Below, piece by piece: positions 1 to 5,944 of a stretch of DNA of 5,944 nt; the stretch's first letter is position 1, and every line of letters begins with the position of its first letter. The stretch is from contig CAZGLR010000163.1 of assembly GCA_964526635.1 (NCBI GenBank), forward strand, positions 1 through 5,944. Reading direction: 5' to 3'. The translations under genes were made by a program, and so were the position numbers. This stretch comes from CAZGLR01 sp964526635 (GTDB lineage Bacteria > Zixibacteria > MSB-5A5 > GN15 > JAAZOE01). The notes under the pieces were generated by a model, which saw nothing but the letters and a program-made list of their open reading frames with translations, was not told where the DNA came from and searched no databases.

Positions 1-57
1 GTTCTCCAGGCGCGGGTCGATCAGCGTGTGGACGATGTCGATCGCGAGGTTGAGCCC
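1..57 (-). CDS. C-terminal fragment of an ABC-transporter permease (DppB/DppC-like), partial
   Basis: Read on the minus strand with the last codon at 3-1, this stretch gives GLNLAIDIVHTLIDPRLEN. That resembles the last transmembrane helix and the closing D-P-R motif of oligopeptide/dipeptide ABC permeases (pattern NLL-D-LYA-LDPR). All 19 codons from GGG (57-55) to AAC (3-1) end in G or C, whereas the neighbouring MATE gene has mixed third positions, so this frame looks coding and of different composition. No start belongs to it in the window: upstream of about position 57 the sequence is MATE in another frame. It therefore looks joined to the MATE gene by a chimeric junction. The family call rests on a short stretch and is tentative. 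Confidence 0.45.
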
Positions 58-1264
58 TTGCGATTGAGCCGGGAATAGAAACAATCATCGGCGGTATAGT
101 GTTGCCGGCCCCGGCGAAGGCGCCCTCGAAAACGATCTCAGCAGCCATAAACACCTGAGACAGGGCCAGGATGCGCAAATATTCGACCGCAATATCTATC
201 ACCGCCGGGTCGGTCGTAAAGACCATCGATAGTTGCCGTGGAATCGCCAGAAAAAGTATTGATATCAGCAGTGTAAACATCGCCGTGATACCAAATGATC
301 CCCAGGCCGATTTGGCTGCCCGACTGATATTTCCCGCACCGAGATTCTGGCCGACCAAGGTTGAGGCCGCCATCGAAAAACCAAAACAGGTCAAAAACGA
401 CAATGATTCGAGACGATGTCCCACAGTCAGGGCGGCAATCGAAATTGTCCCGAAATCGGCTACGATTCGGTTGAGAAATATATATACGATTGAAAACGAA
501 ATGCCGGCCACAGCCGGCGGCAAACCGATACGTACAATCTTCCATACCAGTCTGAAGTCAAGTTTCTCGAGAATTCGGAAATTGAGTGTATAGGGCAAAC
601 GGTTACGGGAGAGCATTCCGATGTACACTATCGTGCCACAGGATGCGGATATGATTGTCGCCAGCGCGGCGCCATCGGTACCCATATGCGGCAACGGTCC
701 GATTCCGAAAATAAACAATGGGTCGAGGACGATATTCAACCCGAGCGCGGTGACCGATGCAATCATCGGCGCTTTGGTATCGCCCACCGCTCTGAATATG
801 CCGCTGAAGCAATCATTGATAAAAAAGAAGATCACTCCGAAGAAGAATATTCGAAGATACCGGATACCCATCTCGGACACATTCGGTTCCGTGCCCATAA
901 AATCAAATATATATGGCGTGAGCACATAGCCGATCACACTGAAAACTATGCCGATGCGAAGAGCGAAATACAGGCTCTGGCGGGCGGTACGACTGACCTC
1001 ATTTGTAGCACGGGCACCGACGGCACGCGAGATGACCGCCACGGCGCCGGTGGGAATAATCATGATCATTGAAAATACCGTCCACATCGGAAACATCCCA
1101 GATGTCACCGCAGCCATTTCGGCGGCTCCCAGTCTGCCCACCCAGATAGCATCAGTGATGGAAAGGAATGTTTCCATGAACATCGAGGCAACTACCGGCC
1201 AGGCCAGACGCCAGATGGCCGGTAGAATCGATCCCTCGGTGTAGTCATAGTTTGACGGTTTCAT
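56..1264 (-). CDS. MATE-family multidrug/sodium antiporter, C-terminus missing
   Basis: This is an integral inner-membrane exporter of the MATE (NorM/DinF-like) family, which expels cationic drugs or metabolites in exchange for Na+ or H+; the substrate here is unknown. About 403 residues are readable from ATG at 1264-1262, and an in-frame TGA just upstream fixes that start. Seen in the first half: TDAIWVGRLG (37-46), FRAVGDTKAPM (157-167), LNIVLDPLFIFG (176-187) and G-DGAALAT (195-203). Seen in the second half: STLVGQNLGAGN (301-312) and FEGAFAGAGNTIPPM (379-393). These are the paired motifs of the two MATE bundles. Many hydrophobic segments of about 20 residues separate them. MATE proteins are usually near 450 residues; here similarity stops at about residue 403 (SIPGSIAR). 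The frame stays open to base 1 but becomes hydrophilic, Arg/Pro-rich sequence where the last helix should be. A weak Shine-Dalgarno (GAGTG, 1276-1272) precedes the start. It is probably transcribed from its own promoter at 1312-1340. Confidence 0.9.
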
Positions 1265-1278
1265 ATTTGATCACTCAT

Positions 1279-1305
1279 AAAAAAAGGAGGTACTTCAGTA
1301 CCTCC
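1279..1305 (-). terminator. Rho-independent terminator after the lipoprotein gene
   Basis: On the minus strand, GGAGGTAC / TGAA / GTACCTCC forms a perfect 8-bp stem with a tetraloop (1305-1286) and runs directly into seven T (1285-1279). It starts 31 bases after the lipoprotein stop codon and ends 14 bases before the MATE start. There is no T-run on the plus-strand side, so it acts only on leftward transcription. It is the natural end of the aro operon transcript. Confidence 0.9.
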
Positions 1306-1311
1306 CGGTCG

Positions 1312-1340
1312 AATATAGCTGTTTATAAATCGGCGGTCAA
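1312..1340 (-). promoter_or_regulatory. Predicted sigma70-type promoter for the MATE gene
   Basis: On the minus strand, TTGACC (1340-1335) and TATATT (1317-1312) are separated by exactly 17 bases. This is close to the TTGACA-N17-TATAAT consensus. The -35 box contains the TGA stop of the lipoprotein gene (1339-1337). The expected start of transcription, about 7 bases after the -10 box, falls near 1305, the first base of the terminator hairpin. The MATE start codon is then about 40 bases downstream. This is a sequence match only and assumes the host uses a standard housekeeping sigma factor. Confidence 0.65.
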
Positions 1341-2929
1341 TCGCCGTATGATTCCGCCAGATATTTTGGAGTGAGATCATCGCCGGTTCCCCGCGAAATC
1401 AGCGTTTGCCAGTCCTCGCTGCGACCGAAACGATAATAATTCTGGACCAGAAATTCGCGGGTCCGTTCGCTGGCCATGACTGATCCATATTTTTCTTCGA
1501 TATAGGCATGCGTCTGTGCCGCGATGCCTTGCCCGAGCAGACGATTCGGCAGCGAAACCGGCTTGGAGACTAAATCACTTCCAAGCGCCCAGATGGCGCC
1601 ATCGGTGCCGGGCGACATCATCATGATTTCGCTGTAGAGATCGGCATATAGCCGGTTCAGATCGGCAAAGGGATCATCGTATAGTATCTTCTCGAAATAA
1701 AAGCCAACCAATTCACGGCGCAGTTCATACAAAGCTCTGAATGATTTTATGGCCGAAAGTTCACGAACCGTCGGCGCCGGTATACCACCGTATTTCATCA
1801 GCCAGGCATCTGAAGAAATCAGGCGGCTGATAAAATCCGACATCCCGAGTGCAAAACTCTCCGAAGCCGGCGCAGCATATTCGGTTTCCTCACGCTCAAT
1901 ATGGACGAGGTACAACGCCTGTGTTACGATTTCCGAGAATTCCAACAAATGCTGGTAACCATCATCCAGGGCTGTCACGATACGAATATCATCGGGAACA
2001 TGAACCGGCAGCAATTGTCCGGTTTGAGGAAGTGCAATGCGTGCCGAATTGAAATAGATTGGCCAGGAATCGAGATCAAATCCCATATCGATAAATGATT
2101 GCGAAAGCATCGCATAATGAGCTGTGGCGGGGAAAAACGGATCCAGAGCATCGAGACGGTTCTGCCGACTGATAAATGCAATATCCCACGGCGCCGCTCG
2201 ATCCACGCCGGATGCCATCGTTAACGAATCGAGCTTGCGGGCATACAGGTCTCGCGTGCGTCTTTCAAGTTCGTCAATAAATGATTCCAGCCATTCGGTC
2301 TCGAGACCATTGGCCTGAATCATCAGATCCCAGTAGGAATTGTAGCCCAGGGACGCAGCCGTCTGCTTCCGTAGCCGCGCCAGACGGGCAACAGCATCGG
2401 CAACCGGTTCCATCGCATTCAACAAAGCTGTATAAGCCTGCTGCCGGCGAAGACGGTTGGGTTCTGATTTAATAAGTTGTTCGATGGCCGATACGGTATA
2501 GGTCTGATTCTCGAATTCTGCTGTCACTGTACGCCAGTGCTCAGCTATCGAATCAGCCAGCATTCTGACCACGTCAGTATTGTCCACAATCGAACGGAGG
2601 CTGCGCTGATAGAGCAGCCGAACACGCAAGGCGTCGATACCATCGGAAGATTGCGTTCGCTGCGTCTGGAGCGCGCGAAATATTCGCGGGCTGGAAAATA
2701 ACTCATCTCTGGTCCTGATGAAATAGTCAAGCGAATCACTTGAGCCGGCTGAGTATAATTCCCAGTTTTCAAGCGCAATGCGTCGATCGAGATACGCGAC
2801 CTTTTCGGTCGCGACAGTGACGAATTCCGAGATGTTCTCGGTCTTCACCGGTGCGGATTTGCACGATGACAAGCCGATACTCAGAAGCAGTCCGCAAAAT
2901 ACTCCGGTTATTACATGACGAAAATTCAT
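1337..2929 (-). CDS. Lipoprotein of the M2/M3-like gluzincin peptidase superfamily, zinc motif degenerate
   Basis: This is a 530-residue exported lipoprotein. A short basic N-terminus (R4, H5), a hydrophobic core (about 6-20) and lipobox LSSC with Cys23 predict cleavage by signal peptidase II and lipid anchoring; Lys24 at +2 suggests the outer membrane in a diderm. The rest resembles M2/M3-type all-helical metallopeptidases: ARLRKQTAASLGYNSYWDLM (181-203 region), PWDI (247-250), FDLDSWPIYF (284-293), DIRIVTA (314-320), SESFALGMSDFISRLISSDAWL (356-377 region), and the tail FGRSEDWQTL plus LTPKYLAESY. The catalytic HExxH should lie between DIRIVTA and the SESF segment, but the matching helix reads E333-I-V-T-Q337, and no HExxH occurs anywhere in the protein. 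Glu357 may correspond to the third zinc ligand. It is therefore probably a non-proteolytic binding or scaffold protein; a highly divergent enzyme is possible. It lies 4 bases after aroQ and is co-transcribed with the aro genes, with no obvious pathway link. The family assignment is from remembered motif patterns. Confidence 0.75.
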   Translation of the reverse strand: MNFRHVITGVFCGLLLSIGLSSCKSAPVKTENISEFVTVATEKVAYLDRRIALENWELYSAGSSDSLDYFIRTRDELFSSPRIFRALQTQRTQSSDGIDALRVRLLYQRSLRSIVDNTDVVRMLADSIAEHWRTVTAEFENQTYTVSAIEQLIKSEPNRLRRQQAYTALLNAMEPVADAVARLARLRKQTAASLGYNSYWDLMIQANGLETEWLESFIDELERRTRDLYARKLDSLTMASGVDRAAPWDIAFISRQNRLDALDPFFPATAHYAMLSQSFIDMGFDLDSWPIYFNSARIALPQTGQLLPVHVPDDIRIVTALDDGYQHLLEFSEIVTQALYLVHIEREETEYAAPASESFALGMSDFISRLISSDAWLMKYGGIPAPTVRELSAIKSFRALYELRRELVGFYFEKILYDDPFADLNRLYADLYSEIMMMSPGTDGAIWALGSDLVSKPVSLPNRLLGQGIAAQTHAYIEEKYGSVMASERTREFLVQNYYRFGRSEDWQTLISRGTGDDLTPKYLAESYGD

Positions 2930-2933
2930 AGGG

Positions 2934-3382
2934 CTATCCTTGCCTCATGATGTAGTCGACGGCCAATGCGTATCCGGCGGCACCCAGGCCGGAGATAACA
3001 CCAACGCATACCGGTGATATCACCGACGTCCGGCGCCAGTCTTCACGAGCCTGCGTATTGGAGAGGNNNNNNNNNNGGAGAGGTGCACTTCGATAACCGG
3101 GCAGGACACTATCGCCAGGCAATCCCGCAGAGCATAGCTATAATGTGTCAATGCTCCCGGATTGATTACAAGTCCTGCGGCGGCCCCGGCATTGCCCTGG
3201 ATATAATCCAGTATTGCGCCCTCGTGATTACTCTGGAAGGTCTCCACGGTAAATGCGGTTCCGACCGTTTTGGCGGCAAGATCGGAGTTGATGTCATTCA
3301 GCGTGGCGGTACCGTAGACTTCCGGCTCGCGCGTGCCAAGCATATTCAGATTCGGACCATGGATAACGAGTATTTTCTTCAT
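2934..3382 (-). CDS. aroQ: 3-dehydroquinate dehydratase, type II (interrupted by an assembly gap)
   Basis: This enzyme dehydrates 3-dehydroquinate to 3-dehydroshikimate in the cytosol (shikimate step 3); type II enzymes are small flavodoxin-like proteins forming dodecamers. Before the gap one reads the family signature GPNLNMLGTREPEVYG (9-24), with the catalytic Tyr at 23 and Arg18, then QSNHEG (50-55), INPGALTHYSYALRD (73-87) and VIEVHLS (96-102), with His100 and Glu98. After the N run, in another frame, the expected tail continues: SNTQAREDW, then SVISPVCVGVISGLGAAGY. Merging the 7 bases repeated on both sides of the Ns gives an uninterrupted 143-residue protein ending at TAG (2936-2934), the usual family length. 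The gene is therefore judged intact in the organism. The start ATG (3382-3380) overlaps the aroB stop as ATGA, with AGGA (3392-3389) placed 6 bases upstream. A start 9 codons earlier is less likely because the family begins at MKKILVIHGPN. Confidence 0.95.
2937..2941 (-). promoter_or_regulatory. Shine-Dalgarno of the lipoprotein gene, inside the aroQ end
   Basis: AAGGA on the minus strand sits in the last two sense codons of aroQ (CAA GGA, then TAG) with 7 bases to the ATG at 2929. It supports that start and implies that the gene is read from the aro transcript with coupling to aroQ translation. Confidence 0.7.
3067..3076. other. Assembly gap (10 N) within aroQ
   Basis: Ten undetermined bases are flanked by identical 7-mers: GGAGAGG at 3060-3066 and again at 3077-3083 (plus strand). 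Removing the Ns and one copy joins VIEVHLS to NTQARE in frame. The gap length is thus a placeholder: the true distance is minus 7, meaning the two contig ends overlap. The sequence shows the repeat directly; the scaffolding explanation is inference. Confidence 0.95.
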
Positions 3383-4485
3383 ATGACATCCTGTCCCCTG
3401 CTGCAGCATTTCATGAAATCGACGGCGTCGCGGATAGCACCGTGATCGACCACCGGCGCGACTATCGGCCGTCCGATTTCCCGCAGCAGGACAAAGCGGA
3501 CTTTTCCGTGTTCATTTTTCTTATCGACAATCATGGGCGCAATATAATCATTAATCGACTTATTTAGCGGCTTCAGTCGTGCGAAATACGGCTGAATCAA
3601 CGAAACATATTCCCGAAATCTCGCCGGCGTAAGCCGCCGGGTCGCACGGGAAAGAAATAATGCCGCCGCCATGCCGATCAGAACCGCCTCGCCATGATGG
3701 TAACGTCGATACTGCTCAACTTTCTCAATCGCGTGCGCAAAGGTATGGCCGAAATTCAACACCGCCCGCAAGTTCCGTTCGCGAGTATCTTGGGCGACGA
3801 CCTTTGCCTTAAAACGGATAGCAGCCTCAATGAGTCTCCGTGTTTCTTTCGACCCTATTCTATCTGGAGTTATCTCATTTTCCATGGCCCGATTAAGAAA
3901 GCTGCGGCTCGAGAGAAACCCGGACTTAATAATTTCGGCCATCCCCTCTGTTAATTGGCGTTCTCCCAGCGTGGCCAGAGTTTCGGTCCGGATGATTACG
4001 GCCCCGGGTTGGTAGAATGCTCCAATCAGGTTCTTGCCGGCCCTGTGGTTGATACCGACTTTGCCGCCGACTGAGGCATCGACCATTGCCAGGAGCGTCG
4101 TCGGGGCCTGAACAAATGGTACCCCGCGCATATACGTTGCAGCCACAAAACCGCCCGTATCACCTACCACTCCGCCGCCAAGCGTAATAATCACATCACT
4201 GCGACCGAATTTCACATCGAACAGGTGAGCATAAATCTTCTCAATCGTTGCGCGTGTCTTGTACCGCTCGCCATCGCCCATCATAATTGGTGTAACCGGC
4301 AGCCCTGTCGGGAGTGTTTCCCTGATGAAGCGATGGCCGTGTAATCCAAATACGGTCGGGTTGGAAATAATCGCAACCCGGGAAGCTCTCCTTGTGATCC
4401 TGGAAAGCAGTGATCGGGCCGACCGGAAAACCACCGGATACCTGCCGTCATCTGTCTTTATAACAAGAGAATCAACCCTGGCCAT
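3379..4485 (-). CDS. aroB: 3-dehydroquinate synthase
   Basis: This cytosolic, NAD+- and metal-dependent enzyme converts DAHP to 3-dehydroquinate, the second shikimate step. From ATG at 4485-4483 the protein is 368 residues, normal for the family. Visible motifs: GDGERYKT (70-77), the nucleotide-binding stretch LGGGVVGDTGGFVAATYMRG (102-121), PTTLLAMVDASVGGKVGIN (128-146) and GKNLIGAFYQP (150-160). The metal ligands are Glu184 (in MAEIIK), His247 (in NFGHTFAHAIE) and His264 (in HHGEAV). It overlaps the aroK end by 14 bases and the aroQ start by 4 (ATGA). The frame is open further upstream to an ATG at 4692, but that extension is Arg/Pro-rich, lies wholly within aroK and has no family resemblance. 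AGAGGT (4502-4497), 11 bases upstream of 4485, supports the shorter start. All catalytic signatures are present, so it should be active. Confidence 0.98.
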   Translation of the reverse strand: MARVDSLVIKTDDGRYPVVFRSARSLLSRITRRASRVAIISNPTVFGLHGHRFIRETLPTGLPVTPIMMGDGERYKTRATIEKIYAHLFDVKFGRSDVIITLGGGVVGDTGGFVAATYMRGVPFVQAPTTLLAMVDASVGGKVGINHRAGKNLIGAFYQPGAVIIRTETLATLGERQLTEGMAEIIKSGFLSSRSFLNRAMENEITPDRIGSKETRRLIEAAIRFKAKVVAQDTRERNLRAVLNFGHTFAHAIEKVEQYRRYHHGEAVLIGMAAALFLSRATRRLTPARFREYVSLIQPYFARLKPLNKSINDYIAPMIVDKKNEHGKVRFVLLREIGRPIVAPVVDHGAIRDAVDFMKCCSRGQDVI

Positions 4486-5026
4486 TGCCGGAAAATACCT
4501 CTTGGATTTCATTGGCGACATCCTGAGGCGTTTTACCCTCGGTGTCCACAATTGTATCGGCCTGCATATAGAATATTTCCCGCTCGCCCAGAAGCGAGGT
4601 AATACGTTCCATGATGGCCGCCTCCTTGTCCTCGGCGTCGGCCGCGACCGCCTGCAGCATGGGCCGGAAATGGCTCTCACGAAGACGCTCATAGACAGTC
4701 GTCGGGGACACCTTCAGATACACGAGGTGTCCATTCTCCCTGACATATTCCAGATTATTCTCATCGCCAATCGTGCCGCCGCCGAGCGAAATTACATGCG
4801 GTGATTGCTTGACTGCCATACGAATGACATTTGACTCGGTGAAGCGAAATTTGGCCTCACCCATTTGCGCAAATATCTCGGGAATAGACTTTCCAAGGGA
4901 TTGTTCTACAGCGTCGTCGGTGTCGGTAAAAAGATAATTAAGCTGACGGGCCAGAATCTGTCCGGTTTCGGTTTTACCCGATCCGGAAAACCCGCACAGC
5001 ATAATTACGTCCGGAACTGAATTCAT
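4472..5026 (-). CDS. aroK: Shikimate kinase
   Basis: This 184-residue P-loop kinase phosphorylates shikimate at the 3-hydroxyl using ATP (shikimate step 5, cytosol). Seen: Walker A GFSGSGKT (12-19); DTD (35-37), which binds Mg2+ and shikimate; GKSIPEIF (45-52); Phe60-Arg61, with the shikimate-contacting Arg; the GGG motif in SLGGGT (80-85); the lid Arg in FRPM (120-123); and a C-terminal LLGEREIFYMQAD matching the usual LL-R-P-Y--AD segment. The lid-to-C-terminal connector (about 125-140) is acidic and slightly long. Its ATG overlaps the aroE stop (ATGA, 5026-5023). The symbol could equally be aroL; aroK is used as the generic bacterial name. Confidence 0.97.
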   Translation of the reverse strand: MNSVPDVIMLCGFSGSGKTETGQILARQLNYLFTDTDDAVEQSLGKSIPEIFAQMGEAKFRFTESNVIRMAVKQSPHVISLGGGTIGDENNLEYVRENGHLVYLKVSPTTVYERLRESHFRPMLQAVAADAEDKEAAIMERITSLLGEREIFYMQADTIVDTEGKTPQDVANEIQEVFSGNGQG

Positions 5027-5883
5027 CTACAAAAATCCTCCGTTGAGTTCAACGTCCTGATTATAGTTTTGACAAGCGCATCCGAATCGATCGTTTTATC
5101 AGTCCAGAGCCGAAATGATTCGACTGCCTGGGCGATCAACATCGGCAGTCCATTGATAGTACGACATCCATGTTTTTCCGCAGCCCGGAGTAACATCGTG
5201 GTATTCGGCGAATAAATCAAGTCATAACATAATGGCGCCCCACAGAAGGAATAATCATTCGGCAACGGTGCCTTATCCGGATAGGCATGACTCCCCACCG
5301 GGGTACAATTCACAATAATGTCATACGTTGTATCCCGTCTGATCTCGGCATAGCCGATGGGAACAACAGAACCGTCTGCTTCGATACTTCCCGCAAGCGT
5401 ATCGCATACATGCTGCGCCCTCTGGCGCTGGCGGCTGCACACGCTCACCTGAATACCCGGATACAGCCTGAAAAGCGCATATACAACCGCGCGAGCAGCC
5501 CCACCGGTTCCAAGAACAAGGCCTTTCTCTGGTCTGACATCAAGACCGGAAAGCGGCTGACTGAATCCGATGCAGTCCGTGTTGTATCCGTGCAATCTGC
5601 TCTGAGTTACATTCACTGAATTGACCGCGCCAATCCGTTGCGCAGTGTCATCAATAGATTCTACGTAATCCATGATGGTTGTCTTGAACGGAATCGTAAC
5701 TGAGAAACCATCGAGACGCCGAAGTTGATCAAGACTATGCCGGAAGTCATCAACAGGCGTATCAAGTATGATGAAATCTCCATCGAGCCCCGTTTGTTCA
5801 AAGATCACAGAAAATATCCGGGGCGACAGTGAATATTGAATATCGGAACCGACAACTGCGAATTGAAACCGCCCGGACGTCAC
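5023..5883 (-). CDS. aroE: Shikimate dehydrogenase (NADP+)
   Basis: This cytosolic enzyme reduces 3-dehydroshikimate to shikimate with NADPH (shikimate step 4). It has 286 residues, slightly above the usual 270-280. Seen in order: YSLSP (17-21), where the Ser residues bind shikimate; GFSVTIPFK (59-67), with the catalytic Lys67; GAVNSV (85-90), with Asn88; YNTDCIGF (100-107), with Asp103; the Rossmann glycine loop LGTGGAARA (124-132); CSR (149-151), probably meeting the NADP 2'-phosphate through Arg151; NCTPVGS (192-198); YDLIYSP (220-226); and NGLPMLIAQA (244-253), with Gln252. The start is GTG (5883-5881), which overlaps the aroA stop as GTGA. GAGGGA (5897-5892), 8 bases upstream within aroA, is the likely ribosome site. 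The Ser in place of Asn in the usual NVTIPFK is a common variant. All catalytic residues are present. Confidence 0.97.
   Translation of the reverse strand: MTSGRFQFAVVGSDIQYSLSPRIFSVIFEQTGLDGDFIILDTPVDDFRHSLDQLRRLDGFSVTIPFKTTIMDYVESIDDTAQRIGAVNSVNVTQSRLHGYNTDCIGFSQPLSGLDVRPEKGLVLGTGGAARAVVYALFRLYPGIQVSVCSRQRQRAQHVCDTLAGSIEADGSVVPIGYAEIRRDTTYDIIVNCTPVGSHAYPDKAPLPNDYSFCGAPLCYDLIYSPNTTMLLRAAEKHGCRTINGLPMLIAQAVESFRLWTDKTIDSDALVKTIIRTLNSTEDFCR
5035..5041 (-). promoter_or_regulatory. Strong Shine-Dalgarno for aroK inside the aroE end
   Basis: GGAGGAT on the minus strand lies in the last codons of aroE, with 8 bases to the aroK ATG at 5026. It is the best ribosome site in the aro block. It confirms the aroK start and allows independent initiation besides coupling through the ATGA overlap. 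Confidence 0.75.
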
Positions 5884-5944
5884 GCGCGCAGTCCCTCTAT
5901 CATATCAAAAAAGCGGGGGCAGGAAATCTCGACAGTATCGGCGC
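5880..5944 (-). CDS. aroA: 3-phosphoshikimate 1-carboxyvinyltransferase (EPSP synthase), C-terminal end only
   Basis: The minus-strand frame ending at TGA (5882-5880) reads ADTVEISCPRFFDMIEGLRA. The last residues of EPSP synthases typically run as a V-I-S-x-P-x-F-F-x-x-L pattern, and this matches. EPSP synthase transfers enolpyruvate from PEP to shikimate-3-phosphate (shikimate step 6). Only about 20 codons are in the window; the rest lies to the right. Its stop overlaps the aroE GTG start by 4 bases. The call rests on the tail motif plus the position at the head of an otherwise complete aro block. Confidence 0.85.
   Translation of the reverse strand, partial: ADTVEISCPRFFDMIEGLRA

Noticed and set aside
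138..545. A 135-codon minus-strand open frame in the exporter region.
   Set aside because: It is out of frame with the MATE motifs, which run continuously in the frame set by ATG 1264; the alternative is Arg/Gly/Cys-rich with no family resemblance.
1279..1336. The 3' region of the lipoprotein gene as a riboswitch or attenuator controlling the MATE gene.
   Set aside because: Only one simple hairpin with a T-run is visible, with no competing antiterminator stem or leader long enough for a known aptamer; terminator plus promoter is sufficient.
1921..1955. H-L-L-E-F (residues 327-331 of the lipoprotein) as an alternative zinc motif.
   Set aside because: The spacing is HxxE rather than HExxH and there is no second His at the needed position, so it does not rescue a gluzincin site.
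3060..3083. The duplicated GGAGAGG as a target-site duplication of a lost mobile element, or aroQ as a true pseudogene.
   Set aside because: The repeat abuts the N run exactly and collapsing it restores a perfect AroQ; a contig overlap explains everything.
3014..3445. A 143-codon plus-strand open frame spanning the N gap.
   Set aside because: It is antisense to aroQ and aroB, passes through undetermined bases and has no recognisable motif.
3379..4692. Longer 437-residue reading of aroB starting at ATG 4692.
   Set aside because: The extra 69 residues are Arg/Pro-rich, lie entirely within aroK and do not resemble any AroB N-terminus; the ATG at 4485 gives the normal family length.
4259..4804. 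A 181-codon plus-strand open frame across aroB and aroK.
   Set aside because: It is antisense to two strongly supported enzymes and its translation shows no domain or convincing start; it is a shadow of their codon usage.

Overview
The window holds a compact minus-strand gene block. Read 5'->3' on the minus strand (right to left in window coordinates), it contains the last codons of aroA, complete aroE, aroK, aroB and aroQ, a gene for a metallopeptidase-like lipoprotein, a terminator, and a MATE-family exporter that runs towards the left edge. I see no convincing gene on the plus strand and no gene-free stretch longer than about 75 bases.

The aro genes encode five enzymes of the shikimate pathway: DHQ synthase (AroB), type II dehydroquinase (AroQ), shikimate dehydrogenase (AroE), shikimate kinase (AroK) and EPSP synthase (AroA). 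Together they cover every step from DAHP to EPSP. Only DAHP synthase and chorismate synthase are not seen, and they may lie upstream. Spacing is extreme: 4-base start/stop overlaps (GTGA or ATGA) at aroA/aroE, aroE/aroK and aroB/aroQ, a 14-base overlap at aroK/aroB, and 4 bases between aroQ and the lipoprotein gene. This indicates one transcript with translational coupling. The operon promoter lies outside the window to the right.

The lipoprotein (530 aa) looks like an M2/M3-type gluzincin peptidase. At the expected zinc-binding helix it has E-I-V-T-Q instead of HExxH, so it is probably a non-catalytic family member. An intrinsic terminator follows it. A near-consensus sigma70-type promoter lies between its stop codon and that terminator hairpin and probably drives the MATE gene.

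Two sequence-quality issues matter. First, a run of 10 N inside aroQ is flanked by the same 7 bases on both sides. Collapsing the N run and one copy (17 bases) restores a perfect 143-residue AroQ, so the apparent frameshift is a scaffolding artefact. Second, about the first 57 bases do not continue the MATE protein. They read, in another frame and with all-G/C third positions, as the C-terminal tail of an ABC-transporter permease, which suggests a chimeric contig end or a rearrangement.

The organism is a bacterium of roughly 50% GC. A signal-peptidase-II lipoprotein with Lys at +2 fits a diderm. Shikimate operon plus a gluzincin lipoprotein would fit an uncultured FCB-group or Zixibacteria-like lineage from a metagenome, but this placement is a low-confidence guess from gene content.
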